Origin: Hyphococcus sp.
Lineage (GTDB): Bacteria > Pseudomonadota > Alphaproteobacteria > Caulobacterales > Parvularculaceae
Direction: 5' to 3'
Assembly (NCBI GenBank): GCA_028281665.1
Contig: JANQJK010000015.1
Span: forward strand, 99,882-163,881
DNA: 64,000 nucleotides
Below the pieces are notes generated by a model, which did no database searches, was not told the origin of the DNA, and saw only the letters and a program-made list of their open reading frames with translations. How positions within the stretch are numbered: position 1 is the stretch's first letter; the number at the start of each line of letters is the position of its first letter. Shown piece by piece: positions 33,315 to 42,137 of the stretch. The position numbers and the translations under genes were made by a program.

Positions 33315-34976
33315 ATGGCAGACGCACACGCCGCAACGGGTCACGATGCAGATGACCACAAACCGTCCTTTTTTGTTCGCTGGTTCTTTTCAACGAACCA
33401 CAAGGATATCGGCACGCTTTATCTGATCTTCGCGATTATCGCCGGCATTGTCGGCGGCGCGATGTCGGGCCTCATGCGCTGGGAGCTTGCCGAGCCGGGC
33501 GTGACGATCCTCACGCAATGGAGCGGCGGCGATCTCGACGCGGCGGCCAACTTCTACAATGTGCTGACCACCTATCACGGGCTCATCATGATCTTCTTCA
33601 TGGTGATGCCGGCGATGATCGGCGGTTTCGGCAACTGGTTCGTGCCCATCATGATCGGCGCGCCGGACATGGCGTTCCCGCGCATGAACAACATTTCGTT
33701 CTGGCTTTACGCCGCGTCCGGGATCCTGATCACGCTTTCGCTGTTTGCGCCGGGATACGGATCGAATATCGGCTTCGGCGGCGGCTGGGTGCTCTACCCG
33801 CCCCTGTCGGCGAATACGGGCAGTCCGGGACCGGCGATGGATCTTCTGATCCTGTCGCTCCACCTTGCGGGCGCGTCGTCGATCCTCGGCGCCATCAATT
33901 TCATCACGACGATTTTCAATATGCGCGCGCCGGGCATGACGCTGCACAAGATGCCGCTTTTTGCATGGTCCGTTCTCGTAACCGCATTCCTGCTGGTGCT
34001 GTCGCTTCCCGTTTTGGCCGGCGCCATCACCATGCTGCTGACAGACCGGAATTTCGGGACGGCGTTTTTTGACGCGGCCGGCGGCGGCGATCCCTTGCTG
34101 TTCCAGCATCTCTTCTGGTTCTTCGGCCACCCGGAGGTCTACATTCTGATCCTGCCGGGCTTCGGCATCATCAGCCATATTGTGTCGACGTTCTCCAGGA
34201 AGCCCATCTTCGGTTATCTCGGCATGGCCTATGCGATGGTCGCGATCGGTTTTGTCGGCTTTATCGTCTGGGCGCACCATATGTATACGGTCGGTCTTTC
34301 GGTGAACATGAAAGCCTACTTCGTGGCTGCGACCATGGTGATCGCGGTGCCCACGGGCATCAAGATTTTCTCCTGGATCGCCACCATGTGGGGCGGATCG
34401 ATCACCTTTAAAACGCCGATGCTATGGGCGATCGGGTTCATCTTCCTCTTCACCGTAGGCGGCGTCACCGGCGTCGTTCTCGCCAATGCGGGCATCGACC
34501 ACTACATGCACGACACCTACTACGTCGTTGCGCACTTCCACTATGTGCTGTCGCTCGGCGCCGTCTTCGCGATCTTTGCAGGCTGGTATTACTGGTTCGG
34601 CAAGATGACCGGGAAGATGTACCGCGAATGGCTTGGCGTGCTGCATTTCTGGGTCATGTTCCTGGGCGTTAATCTCATCTTCTTCCCGCAGCACTTCCTC
34701 GGGCTCCAGGGCATGCCGCGGCGCTACATCGACTATCCGGAAGCGTTCGCGCAATGGCATTATTGGTCGTCTGTCGGGTACGCCATCACCATTGTCGGCA
34801 TGCTCGTGTTCCTCGTTGCGATGATCGATGCGTTCTTCGTCTATCGGCGCAAGGCGGAGGCCAATTACTGGGGCGAAGGCGCGACGACGCTGGAATGGAC
34901 GCTGCCGTCCCCGCCGCCCTTCCACCAGTTCAACGAGCTGCCGCGCTTTGACAAGGGCGACGCCAAGGCGTTTTAA
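33315..34976 (+). CDS. coxA: Cytochrome c oxidase subunit I
   Basis: A 553-residue aa3-type subunit I from the ATG at 33315, ten bases after coxB. Twelve helices; [20 protein letters not shown] carries a heme a ligand, [17 protein letters not shown] the CuB His with the cross-linked Tyr, and [15 protein letters not shown] the heme a3 and second heme a ligands. The D-channel entry pattern [20 protein letters not shown] is present and the K-channel Lys can be placed in helix 8. This is a canonical proton-pumping oxidase (A family). Confidence 0.97.
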   Translation: MADAHAATGHDADDHKPSFFVRWFFSTNHKDIGTLYLIFAIIAGIVGGAMSGLMRWELAEPGVTILTQWSGGDLDAAANFYNVLTTYHGLIMIFFMVMPAMIGGFGNWFVPIMIGAPDMAFPRMNNISFWLYAASGILITLSLFAPGYGSNIGFGGGWVLYPPLSANTGSPGPAMDLLILSLHLAGASSILGAINFITTIFNMRAPGMTLHKMPLFAWSVLVTAFLLVLSLPVLAGAITMLLTDRNFGTAFFDAAGGGDPLLFQHLFWFFGHPEVYILILPGFGIISHIVSTFSRKPIFGYLGMAYAMVAIGFVGFIVWAHHMYTVGLSVNMKAYFVAATMVIAVPTGIKIFSWIATMWGGSITFKTPMLWAIGFIFLFTVGGVTGVVLANAGIDHYMHDTYYVVAHFHYVLSLGAVFAIFAGWYYWFGKMTGKMYREWLGVLHFWVMFLGVNLIFFPQHFLGLQGMPRRYIDYPEAFAQWHYWSSVGYAITIVGMLVFLVAMIDAFFVYRRKAEANYWGEGATTLEWTLPSPPPFHQFNELPRFDKGDAKAF

Positions 34977-35001
34977 GCCTTTCATTATTCTTACAGAATC
35001 G

Positions 35002-35031
35002 AACCCGCCGGCGCGCCGGCGGGTTTTTTTT
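35002..35031 (+). terminator. Rho-independent terminator after coxA
   Basis: A 10-bp perfect stem AACCCGCCGG/CCGGCGGGTT with loop CGCG-type centre is followed by an uninterrupted run of eight T. It lies 26 bases after coxA. Because more cox genes follow, it probably reduces rather than ends expression of the distal part, or separates two transcription units. Confidence 0.85.
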
Positions 35032-35110
35032 GCGTTGCAGCGTGTCGATGTCACAAAAATACGTTAATTTCCATTTAGCTTTTGTTAACCAAGTGGGAAG
35101 GGGACGACTT

Positions 35111-35470
35111 ATGGAAGGGATGATTGGAGAGCTCCGCGCTGTTGCGGAGGGCATTTTTCTCGGCGGCAACTGGGCTTTTTTAGGCATGGTGGTTGTCGCG
35201 GCGCTGGTCGGCGTCGCCGCCATGCGCAGCGTCGGGCAGATCGTATGCGTCAGCGTTCTGGCGATGGCCGTGTTGGGAATTCTCTGGCTCGTTTACGGCG
35301 GCGTCAGGAGCGACGCGCCGACAAGCCCCGGCAGCTATCTTTCGCAGCTTGACGCCGGATGGGCCTCGCTCGGTGCCATGTCGGGCGCCACGATCATCCT
35401 CTACTTGCTGGTCTTCGCCGTCGTGATTGCGGTCCTCTTCATCGGCAAGTCGCTCTTTTTCCGGGGGTAA
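35111..35470 (+). CDS. Three-helix membrane protein in the cox cluster (paralogue 1)
   Basis: A 119-residue protein from the ATG at 35111 with GGAAGGGG upstream. Three membrane helices (about 19-39, 43-60 and 91-113), with a conserved-looking periplasmic loop SYLSQLDAGWASLGAM and an ending ALVFAV-type helix followed by IGKSLFFRG. It is similar to the next gene along its length (same topology, YL-QL-A-W loop, KS-F-R end), so the two are tandem paralogues. No family recognised; the place inside the cox cluster suggests a role with the oxidase. Confidence 0.7.
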   Translation: MEGMIGELRAVAEGIFLGGNWAFLGMVVVAALVGVAAMRSVGQIVCVSVLAMAVLGILWLVYGGVRSDAPTSPGSYLSQLDAGWASLGAMSGATIILYLLVFAVVIAVLFIGKSLFFRG

Positions 35471-35572
35471 CGTTTAAACACTGCAGAAGGGCGCCGGCAT
35501 GAAGAGTGTGCCGGCGTCTTTGCATGGGTGATGCTCGCATCGCGGGATGTGACGGAAAACAGGGTATGGGGA

Positions 35573-35941
35573 ATGCTTGAAACGATATTTAGCGATGTGT
35601 TGTCGACGCTGCGGTCGACATTTTTGAGCGGCGACTGGATCGCGCTGGCGATTGCGTTCGGCTCGGTCGGCGTCGCTGCGCTGATGATGCGCCGCGGCAC
35701 GCAGATCGGCTCCATGACGCTGCTGGCGCTGGTGCTGTTTGCAATAGGCGGGTATCTGCGCGGCGTCTTCGGCGCGGCGGAAGGAACCGCTGTGACAGGC
35801 GGCCGGCTCGCCGGTCAGCTACAGGCGAGCTGGGGCCTCTTCATGAATATGACCGCGGCGACGCTGCTGTCCTATTTCCTGGCTTTCATGGTGCTGATCG
35901 TCGTGATCTTTGGCGCCAAGTCCATCTTTTCGCGCCGGTAA
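35573..35941 (+). CDS. Three-helix membrane protein in the cox cluster (paralogue 2)
   Basis: A 122-residue protein from the ATG at 35573 (MLETIFSDVLSTLRSTFLSG). Three helices, loop GGRLAGQLQASWGLFMNMTA and end FGAKSIFSRR, aligning with the preceding protein. An upstream in-frame ATG at 35528 adds non-conserved residues. Followed by a small GCCCCTTAGGGGC hairpin before ctaB. Unknown function. Confidence 0.7.
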   Translation: MLETIFSDVLSTLRSTFLSGDWIALAIAFGSVGVAALMMRRGTQIGSMTLLALVLFAIGGYLRGVFGAAEGTAVTGGRLAGQLQASWGLFMNMTAATLLSYFLAFMVLIVVIFGAKSIFSRR

Positions 35942-36044
35942 CGCCCCTTAGGGGCTTCGCGTCTTCAGATTGCGACCGGGAGCCGCGCCGCTTTTGCGGC
36001 CGGTCCTATTCTCATTCGCCCTCTCATGAGGCATAAGCCGCCCC

Positions 36045-36953
36045 ATGAGCGAGGCCACCGCCAATATGCGCGCGCGCGATATAGCCGGACCCGGGGATTA
36101 CTTTGATCTCCTGAAGCCGCGCGTCATGTCGCTCGTGATTTTCACTGCATTCGTCGGCATGGCCGCGGCCCCCGGGTCGATCCATCCGGCGCTCGCCGCT
36201 ATCTCGCTGCTGGCCATTGCAGTGGGCGCGGGCGCGTCCGGCGCGCTCAACATGTGGTGGGACGCGGACATCGACGCGGTCATGACGAGGACGGCCGGGC
36301 GCCCCGTGCCCGCGGGCCGGGTGCCGCGGGCGGAGGCTGCTGCGTTCGGCTGGTTCCTCTCTGCGCTTGCCGTTGCGTTGCTGGCGCTGGCGTCGAACTA
36401 TCTTGCGGCCGGGCTCCTCGCGTTCACGATCTTCTTTTACGTCGTCATCTATTCCATGTGGCTGAAGCGGTCGACGCCGCAAAACATCGTCATCGGCGGC
36501 GCCGCCGGCGCATTGCCGCCGGTTGTCGGCTGGGCCGCCGTTTCCGGCGCCGCGCCGCTCGACGCCTGGGTTCTGTTCGGGATCATCTTCCTGTGGACGC
36601 CGCCCCATTTCTGGGCGCTCGCGCTTTTCAAGAAGGGCGACTATGAGCGCGCCGGCGTTCCGATGATGCCGGTCGTAAAAGGCGTTGATTCAACCCGCCG
36701 CCAGATATTCGCGTACTCCATCGTATTAGCGCTCGCGGGCGTTGCGCCCTTCCTTATCGGAACGACAGGGTATCTTTACCTCGTAGCCGCCGGCGCGCTC
36801 GGCGGGTACTTCGTTTACGCCGCATGGAAAGTGCTGCGCGCCGCGCCTGACGATCAGCGCCCTGCGGTTCATTTGTTCAAGTTCTCCATTCTCTATCTCT
36901 TTGCGCTTTTCGCGGTCATTCTCATTGAGCGCTGGACGGGTCTTCATGGCTGA
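36045..36953 (+). CDS. ctaB: Protoheme IX farnesyltransferase
   Basis: A 302-residue UbiA-family enzyme with nine helices. The Asp-rich prenyl diphosphate motifs are [20 protein letters not shown] (about 69-88) and the later [18 protein letters not shown]. It converts heme b to heme o, the first step to heme a for the coxA product. It overlaps the CoxF-like gene by eight bases. Confidence 0.96.
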   Translation: MSEATANMRARDIAGPGDYFDLLKPRVMSLVIFTAFVGMAAAPGSIHPALAAISLLAIAVGAGASGALNMWWDADIDAVMTRTAGRPVPAGRVPRAEAAAFGWFLSALAVALLALASNYLAAGLLAFTIFFYVVIYSMWLKRSTPQNIVIGGAAGALPPVVGWAAVSGAAPLDAWVLFGIIFLWTPPHFWALALFKKGDYERAGVPMMPVVKGVDSTRRQIFAYSIVLALAGVAPFLIGTTGYLYLVAAGALGGYFVYAAWKVLRAAPDDQRPAVHLFKFSILYLFALFAVILIERWTGLHG

Positions 36954-37098
36954 CCGGCGCCCTGAAAAAACCGACGAGATTAAGCAGCGCGACCGGCGCA
37001 ACGTCGCCATTGCGCTGGGCCTCGGGGCGTTTATCGCTCTCGTTTTCGCCGTCACGCTTTTGAAGCTTGGCGGTTCCGTTGCGGAGAGATCATTTTAG
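36946..37098 (+). CDS. CoxF-like small membrane protein
   Basis: Fifty residues from the ATG at 36946 ([20 protein letters not shown]) with one helix ([20 protein letters not shown], about 22-41). Size, charged N-terminus, single helix and place between ctaB and ctaG match the CoxF/cox-assembly small protein found in alphaproteobacterial operons. Its start lies within the end of ctaB (ATGGCTGA), and its stop is two bases before ctaG. Confidence 0.75.
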   Translation: MADRRPEKTDEIKQRDRRNVAIALGLGAFIALVFAVTLLKLGGSVAERSF

Positions 37099-37100
37099 TC

Positions 37101-37664
37101 ATGGCCAGGAACGAGCAAGCAAACAGGAAAACGGCAATGATCGTCGCCGGCGTCGTCGTCGGCATGATCGGACTGTCATTCGCGTCGGTGCCGGCCTATC
37201 GCGCCTTTTGCCAGATCACCGGTTGGGGCGGCTTCACCCAGCGCGCTGACGGGCCGGCTGCGCGCACGCTCGCCCGCGAAGTCACGGTCCGCTTCGATGC
37301 AACCGTTGCGCAGGGCCTCGCCTGGCGGTTCAAGCCGGAGCAGCTGGCGCAGACCCTCCACATCGGAGAGACCGGGCTTGCCTTCTACGAAGCTGTGAAC
37401 CTGACCGATCGGCCCGTGAGCGGACGGGCGACCTTCAATGTCTCGCCCGCCAAGGCCGGGATCTATTTCAACAAGATCGAGTGTTTCTGCTTCACCGAGC
37501 AGACCCTCAGCCCCGGCGAAAAAGTGTCGATGCCGGTGACGTATTTCGTCGATCCGGCTCTTGCCGACGACCCGAATCTGGCGGAGGTCCAGACGATCAC
37601 GCTGTCCTATACGTTTTTTGCGTGGGATGACGAGCCGGCCGGCGCCGGAACGGTTGGCGGCTAG
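37101..37664 (+). CDS. ctaG: Cytochrome c oxidase assembly protein CtaG/Cox11
   Basis: A 187-residue protein with one N-terminal helix (AMIVAGVVVGMIGLSFASVP), the first Cys in YRAFCQITGWGG and the copper-binding motif KIECFCFTEQTLSPGE (CFCF), followed by MPVTYFVDPALADD. It delivers copper to the CuB centre of subunit I from the periplasmic side. Confidence 0.96.
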   Translation: MARNEQANRKTAMIVAGVVVGMIGLSFASVPAYRAFCQITGWGGFTQRADGPAARTLAREVTVRFDATVAQGLAWRFKPEQLAQTLHIGETGLAFYEAVNLTDRPVSGRATFNVSPAKAGIYFNKIECFCFTEQTLSPGEKVSMPVTYFVDPALADDPNLAEVQTITLSYTFFAWDDEPAGAGTVGG

Positions 37665-37787
37665 GGGCGGGTCCGGCTTCCTGCGGCCCTATGGCGCGGG
37701 ACCGGGGGCTTCCAAGGCTTGGATTTTTGCCGGCGGGCGCAGTATAGCTGCTGAAATTCCGAGGGTTAATCGACGAGGGGCGCCTCT

Positions 37788-38753
37788 ATGGCCAGCGCAG
37801 ACGTTAAACACGAATATCATCTGGTCAATCCATCGCCGTGGCCGCTGGTGGGTTCCATCGCCGCGACGGTGATGATGATCGGCGCCGTCATCTGGATGAA
37901 ATCCGGCGCGAACGAATCGGGTCTGGTTCTGGGCTCCACATCGTCGCCGATCATCGTGTTGCGCGGGCCGACCCTTTTCCTGATCGGTTTCGCCGGCATT
38001 CTCGTGACGTTTGTCGGCTGGTGGCGCGACGTCATCAAGGAGAGCCTCACCGGCGAAAACACATCGACGGTCGTTCGTCTTGGGCTGCGTTACGGCATGG
38101 TGCTGTTCATCGCGTCCGAGGTGATGTTCTTCGCGGCCTGGTTCTGGGCGTTTTTCGGCGCGGCGCTGTTTCCGGGCGCGGGCGATCCGTTGCTGCTGAA
38201 TGACGGCTCGCAGATGCTGAACGCCGCGGGCGACCCGGCCTTCGCCGGCAATGACGGACGGGTCCATGCAACGGGCGCGGTGTGGCCGCCGGTGGGCGTC
38301 GAGCCGCTCAACCCCTGGACGCTTCCCCTGATCAATACGCTGGTGCTTCTCCTGTCGGGCACGACCGTGACATGGGCGCACCACGCCGTTCTGAACAACG
38401 ATCAGAAGGGGCTCGTGCAGGGGCTGATCCTTACCATTGTCCTTGGCATTTTCTTTTCGTTCCTGCAGGGCGTCGAATATTACGAAGCGCTGCACTATGA
38501 CATGTTCAAGTTTTCCGGCGGCGGCATCTACGGCGCGTCGTTCTTCATGGCGACGGGCTTTCACGGCCTGCATGTGATCATCGGCACGATCTTTCTGATT
38601 GTATGCCTGTTCCGCGCTCTTGCCGGTCACTTTACGCCGGAACGCCATTTCGGTTTCGAGGCGGCGGCCTGGTACTGGCACTTTGTTGACGTCGTCTGGC
38701 TGTTCCTGTTCGCCTTCATTTACGTGTTCGGCAATCTCGGGATGCTGTCCTAG
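37788..38753 (+). CDS. coxC: Cytochrome c oxidase subunit III
   Basis: A 321-residue, seven-helix protein from the ATG at 37788 (MASADVKHEYHLVNPSPWPL). Canonical features are FIASEVMFFAAWFWAFFGAA (with the conserved Glu) and FFMATGFHGLHVIIGTIFLI. Before GAVWPPVGVEPLNPW it carries about 25 extra residues (GDPLLLNDGSQMLNAAGDPA) in a periplasmic loop, making it longer than the usual 260-290. It stabilises the oxidase and its proton uptake. Confidence 0.96.
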   Translation: MASADVKHEYHLVNPSPWPLVGSIAATVMMIGAVIWMKSGANESGLVLGSTSSPIIVLRGPTLFLIGFAGILVTFVGWWRDVIKESLTGENTSTVVRLGLRYGMVLFIASEVMFFAAWFWAFFGAALFPGAGDPLLLNDGSQMLNAAGDPAFAGNDGRVHATGAVWPPVGVEPLNPWTLPLINTLVLLLSGTTVTWAHHAVLNNDQKGLVQGLILTIVLGIFFSFLQGVEYYEALHYDMFKFSGGGIYGASFFMATGFHGLHVIIGTIFLIVCLFRALAGHFTPERHFGFEAAAWYWHFVDVVWLFLFAFIYVFGNLGMLS

Positions 38754-38778
38754 ACGAAAACCCGAAGGAGGGCCGGTG

Positions 38779-39345
38779 ATGCGCTCTCTGTCAGGCAGAC
38801 TCTGTTTCATGGCCGGCGTGGCGCTGGCGCTTGCCGGGTGTCTTGTTTCAGAAGAACCGATCCTCGATGAGCGCACCGGCGCCGCAACGCCGCTTGCCGC
38901 CGGCGCATATGAAATGTGCCCCCTGGGCGACGGCGCCGACGGCAGCGACTGCGAGCAATTCGCCGTGACGGTCGATGAGACAGGCCTTTATCGTTTTCAA
39001 AACGGCGACGACGCCGACGATTTTGCGTATATGCGTTTTCGGCGGATCGCGCGGCGTGGCTTCGCCGTGCAGGCCGAGGAAGACGACGGGTACATGTATT
39101 ATTACGGGCGGGCGGAAAAAGAGCGCTTCATTCTTGAGATGATGCTTTGCCCGGCCCTTTCATCGCGAACGCGCGACCGGTTGATCGAACGCGGCGATCT
39201 TGTTGCCGCCGAGGGCGAGTACGAGACCTGCGAAGTAAAATCCCTGGCGGGACTGAAAGCCGCCGCCCTCGACTACCACAAAGGCCGCGCATCGGCGGGC
39301 GAGGAAGACTTCACGCTCGCATTCACGCGCATGTCGGAACCATGA
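38779..39345 (+). CDS. Putative lipoprotein in the cox cluster
   Basis: A 188-residue protein from the ATG at 38779 with GAAGGAGG upstream. The lipobox is ALALAGC (Cys at about residue 21). The mature part has several cysteines (EMCPLGDGADGSDCEQFAV, LCPALSSR, ETCEVKSLAG) that may form disulfides. Family unknown. It overlaps the DUF983 gene by four bases (ATGA) and sits between coxC and surf1, so a link to oxidase biogenesis is possible but unproven. Confidence 0.75.
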   Translation: MRSLSGRLCFMAGVALALAGCLVSEEPILDERTGAATPLAAGAYEMCPLGDGADGSDCEQFAVTVDETGLYRFQNGDDADDFAYMRFRRIARRGFAVQAEEDDGYMYYYGRAEKERFILEMMLCPALSSRTRDRLIERGDLVAAEGEYETCEVKSLAGLKAAALDYHKGRASAGEEDFTLAFTRMSEP

Positions 39346-39710
39346 GCGATTACCCGCCCGTTTCGCCTTACGCCGCCGGGCTTGGGGGCAAATGCCCTCG
39401 TTGCGGGCAGGGGCGGCTGTTCGACGGCTTTCTCGGTCTTCGCAAATCCTGCGAGCATTGCGGACTTGATTATGCGAAGGCGGACGCTGGCGACGGTCCC
39501 GCCGTTTTCGCGATCTTCATCGTCGGTTTTGTCGCGGTCGCCGCCGCGTTCATTGTGCGCTTTGCATGGTATGCGCCGTTCTGGGTCGCCTTTGCCGTCA
39601 GCGCCGGCCTGACCGTCGCACTGACAATCCTGTTGCTGCGGCCGCTGAAGGCGACGCTGATCGCGCTGCAATATGCGAACAAGGCGGCGGAAGGTCGGCT
39701 CGAAGAGTGA
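39342..39710 (+). CDS. DUF983 zinc-ribbon membrane protein
   Basis: A 122-residue protein with an N-terminal zinc ribbon (KCPRCGQGRLFDGFL and SCEHCGLDY) followed by GDGPAVFAIFIVGFVAVAAA and two membrane helices. This is the DUF983 family that regularly lies between coxC and surf1 in alphaproteobacteria. Its stop overlaps the surf1 GTG. Confidence 0.92.
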   Translation: MSDYPPVSPYAAGLGGKCPRCGQGRLFDGFLGLRKSCEHCGLDYAKADAGDGPAVFAIFIVGFVAVAAAFIVRFAWYAPFWVAFAVSAGLTVALTILLLRPLKATLIALQYANKAAEGRLEE

Positions 39711-40417
39711 TTCTCGGCCAAAGGTTCTACTTCCGTCCCGTACTGACGGTTTGCGCCGCTCTCGCGCTCGCTGTTCTTGTATCGCTCGGCTCCTGGCAAT
39801 TGCAGCGCCTTGAGTGGAAGCGGGAGCTGATCGCCCGCGTTGACGAGGCCATGGGAAAACCGCCGGTCGAGTTTTCGCCGGACGCCATTCGGGATGAAGA
39901 CGAGTATCGGCCCGTCTATGCCGACGGCGTGTTCGTGAGGGATCAGACCGTTCGCGTATTCGGAACGCTGGATGGCGCGCCCGGCGCATACGTGTTCGAC
40001 CCGTTCGTCACGTCAAACGCGGCGTTGATCTATGTTAATCGCGGATTTGTTCCGCAGGCAGATTTAACGGCCGCGTCGGCGGCGCCTGTCAGCGGGCCTG
40101 TGCGCGTCGAAGGGCTGGCTCGTCGCCGTGACCGGCCAGCCCCGCCCGCGAGCTGGTTTCGCCGTCCGGGCCCTGACGCCAGCGGCTACTGGTATGTCCG
40201 GGACCCCGTGGCCATGGCCGCGGCGGCGGGCATGAAAGACGGGGCCGTTTCCCCCTTTTACATCGATCAGTATGCGGTTGAAAATGCCGGCGCGCCCAGG
40301 GGCGGAACCACGCGCCTCGATTTCCGAAACAAACACCTTGAATATGCGCTGACCTGGTTCGGGCTCGCCGGCGTGCTTGCGGCCATGTGGCTCATATTCT
40401 CTTTCCGCAAACCCTAG
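39707..40417 (+). CDS. surf1: SURF1 family cytochrome oxidase biogenesis protein
   Basis: About 236 residues from a GTG at 39707 that overlaps the DUF983 stop (GTGA). Two helices flank a periplasmic domain: ALALAVLVSLGSWQLQRLEW at the N-terminus (typical LGxWQxxRxxWK) and LEYALTWFGLAGVLAAMWLI at the end. The domain has YRPVYADGVF, GAYVFDPFVT and YVNRGFVPQ. It helps insert heme a into subunit I. Last gene of the cox block. Confidence 0.93.
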   Translation: MILGQRFYFRPVLTVCAALALAVLVSLGSWQLQRLEWKRELIARVDEAMGKPPVEFSPDAIRDEDEYRPVYADGVFVRDQTVRVFGTLDGAPGAYVFDPFVTSNAALIYVNRGFVPQADLTAASAAPVSGPVRVEGLARRRDRPAPPASWFRRPGPDASGYWYVRDPVAMAAAAGMKDGAVSPFYIDQYAVENAGAPRGGTTRLDFRNKHLEYALTWFGLAGVLAAMWLIFSFRKP

Positions 40418-40453
40418 CCGGGTAAGATAACGCTGCGCCCGGCGAGCGAACGA

Positions 40454-41374
40454 CTACTCGTCGCGCAGCTTCCGGTCATAAGCGGCGACCAGGGTCAGAT
40501 AGGGGTTCACCTTGGTGAACAACGGATCGTCCCCGCCGCCGGCCACATAGTTTTCATACATTTCAAAATGCAGATGGATGGTCGTCGGCACCGACGTCCC
40601 GTCAGATTTGTAGAAATCGTTTGAAACGACGCCGATCGGATCGCCTTTGCTCACATAGTCGCCGAGGGCGACATCAAGCGCGCCCATATTCAGATGGAGG
40701 TAGTTGTAAAGCGTGCCGTCATCTGTCTGTAGCGTCACCCAGTGACGGCGCAGATCGACGACCCGCGCGTCCTCCACCGCAACAGCCACATGGGCGTTCT
40801 TCGTGCAGTCCGCCGGGCGAATATCGAGGCCCTCATGGCCGCCGCCCGGGCACAGATCCTGATCGCGGGAGCGCTTTTCGCAGAATGTATCCTGCCAGGG
40901 ATATTCGTAGTTCTGCGGCTCGCACTGGCCGCCCTCCATGCCGTTGACCGAGCCGTAATAGCCGCCATAGCGGTAAACCTGGGAATTGAGATAAGCGCGG
41001 CCGGCGGTGGGAAAGAGAATGTCCCGGTAGACCGTGTCGTCGGCGAAGCCCGGTCCGCTCTCGGGCAGAAGATCGCCCACCGGCAAATAGGAAAAAACCG
41101 CGCCGGTTTCATCGGTGATGTCCGCCGGCGTCTCATCGGGCTCGTCCGGCTCTGCCGGTTCATCATCTTCCGGAGGCGGAGCATCGTCGACCGGGTCGTC
41201 CGCCGGGGCGTCGTCGGCCGGCTCTTCGTCGACGACCGGGTCCGCCGTATCGCCGCCCTCGTGGCGCATGTTCACTTCCCAGTAAAAGAGCGCCCAGAGC
41301 GCGGCGAGAACGATGAGGGCAAGAAGCATCTTGCTCGCGGCATTGCCCTGTTGCTGATGGCGGCGATCCGTCAT
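40454..41374 (-). CDS. M23 (LytM) family peptidase
   Basis: A 306-residue protein: one N-terminal membrane helix (MLLALIVLAALWALFYWEVN, about 16-35), a very acidic Pro/Asp/Glu linker (about 38-90), then a LytM domain. Zinc ligands appear intact: His and Asp in GGHEGLDIRP and the HxH of TIHLHFEMY. There are four or more cysteines (GGQCEPQ, DTFCEKRS, DLCPGG, ADCTKN). It is likely to be a peptidoglycan endopeptidase facing the periplasm. Its ATG overlaps the previous gene's stop by four bases; last gene of a four-gene operon starting at 44159. Confidence 0.88.
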   Translation of the reverse strand: MTDRRHQQQGNAASKMLLALIVLAALWALFYWEVNMRHEGGDTADPVVDEEPADDAPADDPVDDAPPPEDDEPAEPDEPDETPADITDETGAVFSYLPVGDLLPESGPGFADDTVYRDILFPTAGRAYLNSQVYRYGGYYGSVNGMEGGQCEPQNYEYPWQDTFCEKRSRDQDLCPGGGHEGLDIRPADCTKNAHVAVAVEDARVVDLRRHWVTLQTDDGTLYNYLHLNMGALDVALGDYVSKGDPIGVVSNDFYKSDGTSVPTTIHLHFEMYENYVAGGGDDPLFTKVNPYLTLVAAYDRKLRDE

Positions 41375-42135
41375 TGTTCGGCGCTCCCGTCCTCATTGAG
41401 CAACGCCAGCGAAGACGCGAGCGTGGTGATGAAGTCATCTTCCGCGCAGCGACTGTCGGTTTCCGGGGCGTCGCAAATGAGGCTCAGCACATAGCCTGCG
41501 TTGAAGCGCGAAAACGAAAGGTCCGTGGACGATTCGCTTCGGGTAATGACATACGGCGCGTTGACGCCGGGCAGCGGCGGGCGCGCCGCGCGCATTTTCC
41601 TCAGGGCCTCCTGCCGCGCCGGCGGGCGCTCAAGCACAAGCCGCTTGCGCGACCCGGACATGCGCATGTCGACCCCGTCCGCAACCTCGGCAATCGCCGT
41701 ATAGGCGTCGGCCTGTCCGAAAACCTGCACCGTATCGCGCACCCTGGCCTGATCGGGAATGAGCACGGGGATGGAGACCGCGGCGACCTCCGCAGCCCGC
41801 GTCTGCTTCAGCGCTTCGGCGGGCGCCGCGCGCACGCCGACGGCCGGTTCAAAAACGACGGCGCGGGTCGCGGTGACATTTGAAAGCGCCGAAAGCCGGC
41901 GCCGCTCCGTTTCCACCACAAGCGCGCGCACCGCATCCCAGTCGACGTCGGCGGCGTCCGTTCGCAGCGGCGGCCGGCCGATCGGCGGCGGCGCCAGCCG
42001 GGGGCGCGTCTGTTTTCTCTCTTCGATGAACCGCTGCGCCCGTTCGAGCGGCGGTTCTATCTCGCTGCGCTGGGCGACAGCCGCCGACGCCAGCGCGGCG
42101 ACCATGACAAGGGCGACGGCGGGTCGTCGTTTCAT
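41371..42135 (-). CDS. Secreted hypothetical protein in the MotA/OmpA/M23 operon
   Basis: A 254-residue protein with a signal peptide (VALVMVAALASAAVAQ). The rest has a basic Pro-rich N-terminal stretch, a coiled ETERRRLSALSNV region, a domain with VSIPVLIPDQARVRDTVQVF and TAIAEVADGVDMRMSGSRKR, and one disulfide-like cysteine pair (LICDAPETDSRCAEDDF). No family recognised. Located between the OmpA-like gene (two bases) and the M23 peptidase (four-base overlap). Confidence 0.72.
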   Translation of the reverse strand: MKRRPAVALVMVAALASAAVAQRSEIEPPLERAQRFIEERKQTRPRLAPPPIGRPPLRTDAADVDWDAVRALVVETERRRLSALSNVTATRAVVFEPAVGVRAAPAEALKQTRAAEVAAVSIPVLIPDQARVRDTVQVFGQADAYTAIAEVADGVDMRMSGSRKRLVLERPPARQEALRKMRAARPPLPGVNAPYVITRSESSTDLSFSRFNAGYVLSLICDAPETDSRCAEDDFITTLASSLALLNEDGSAEQ

Positions 42136-42137
42136 GA

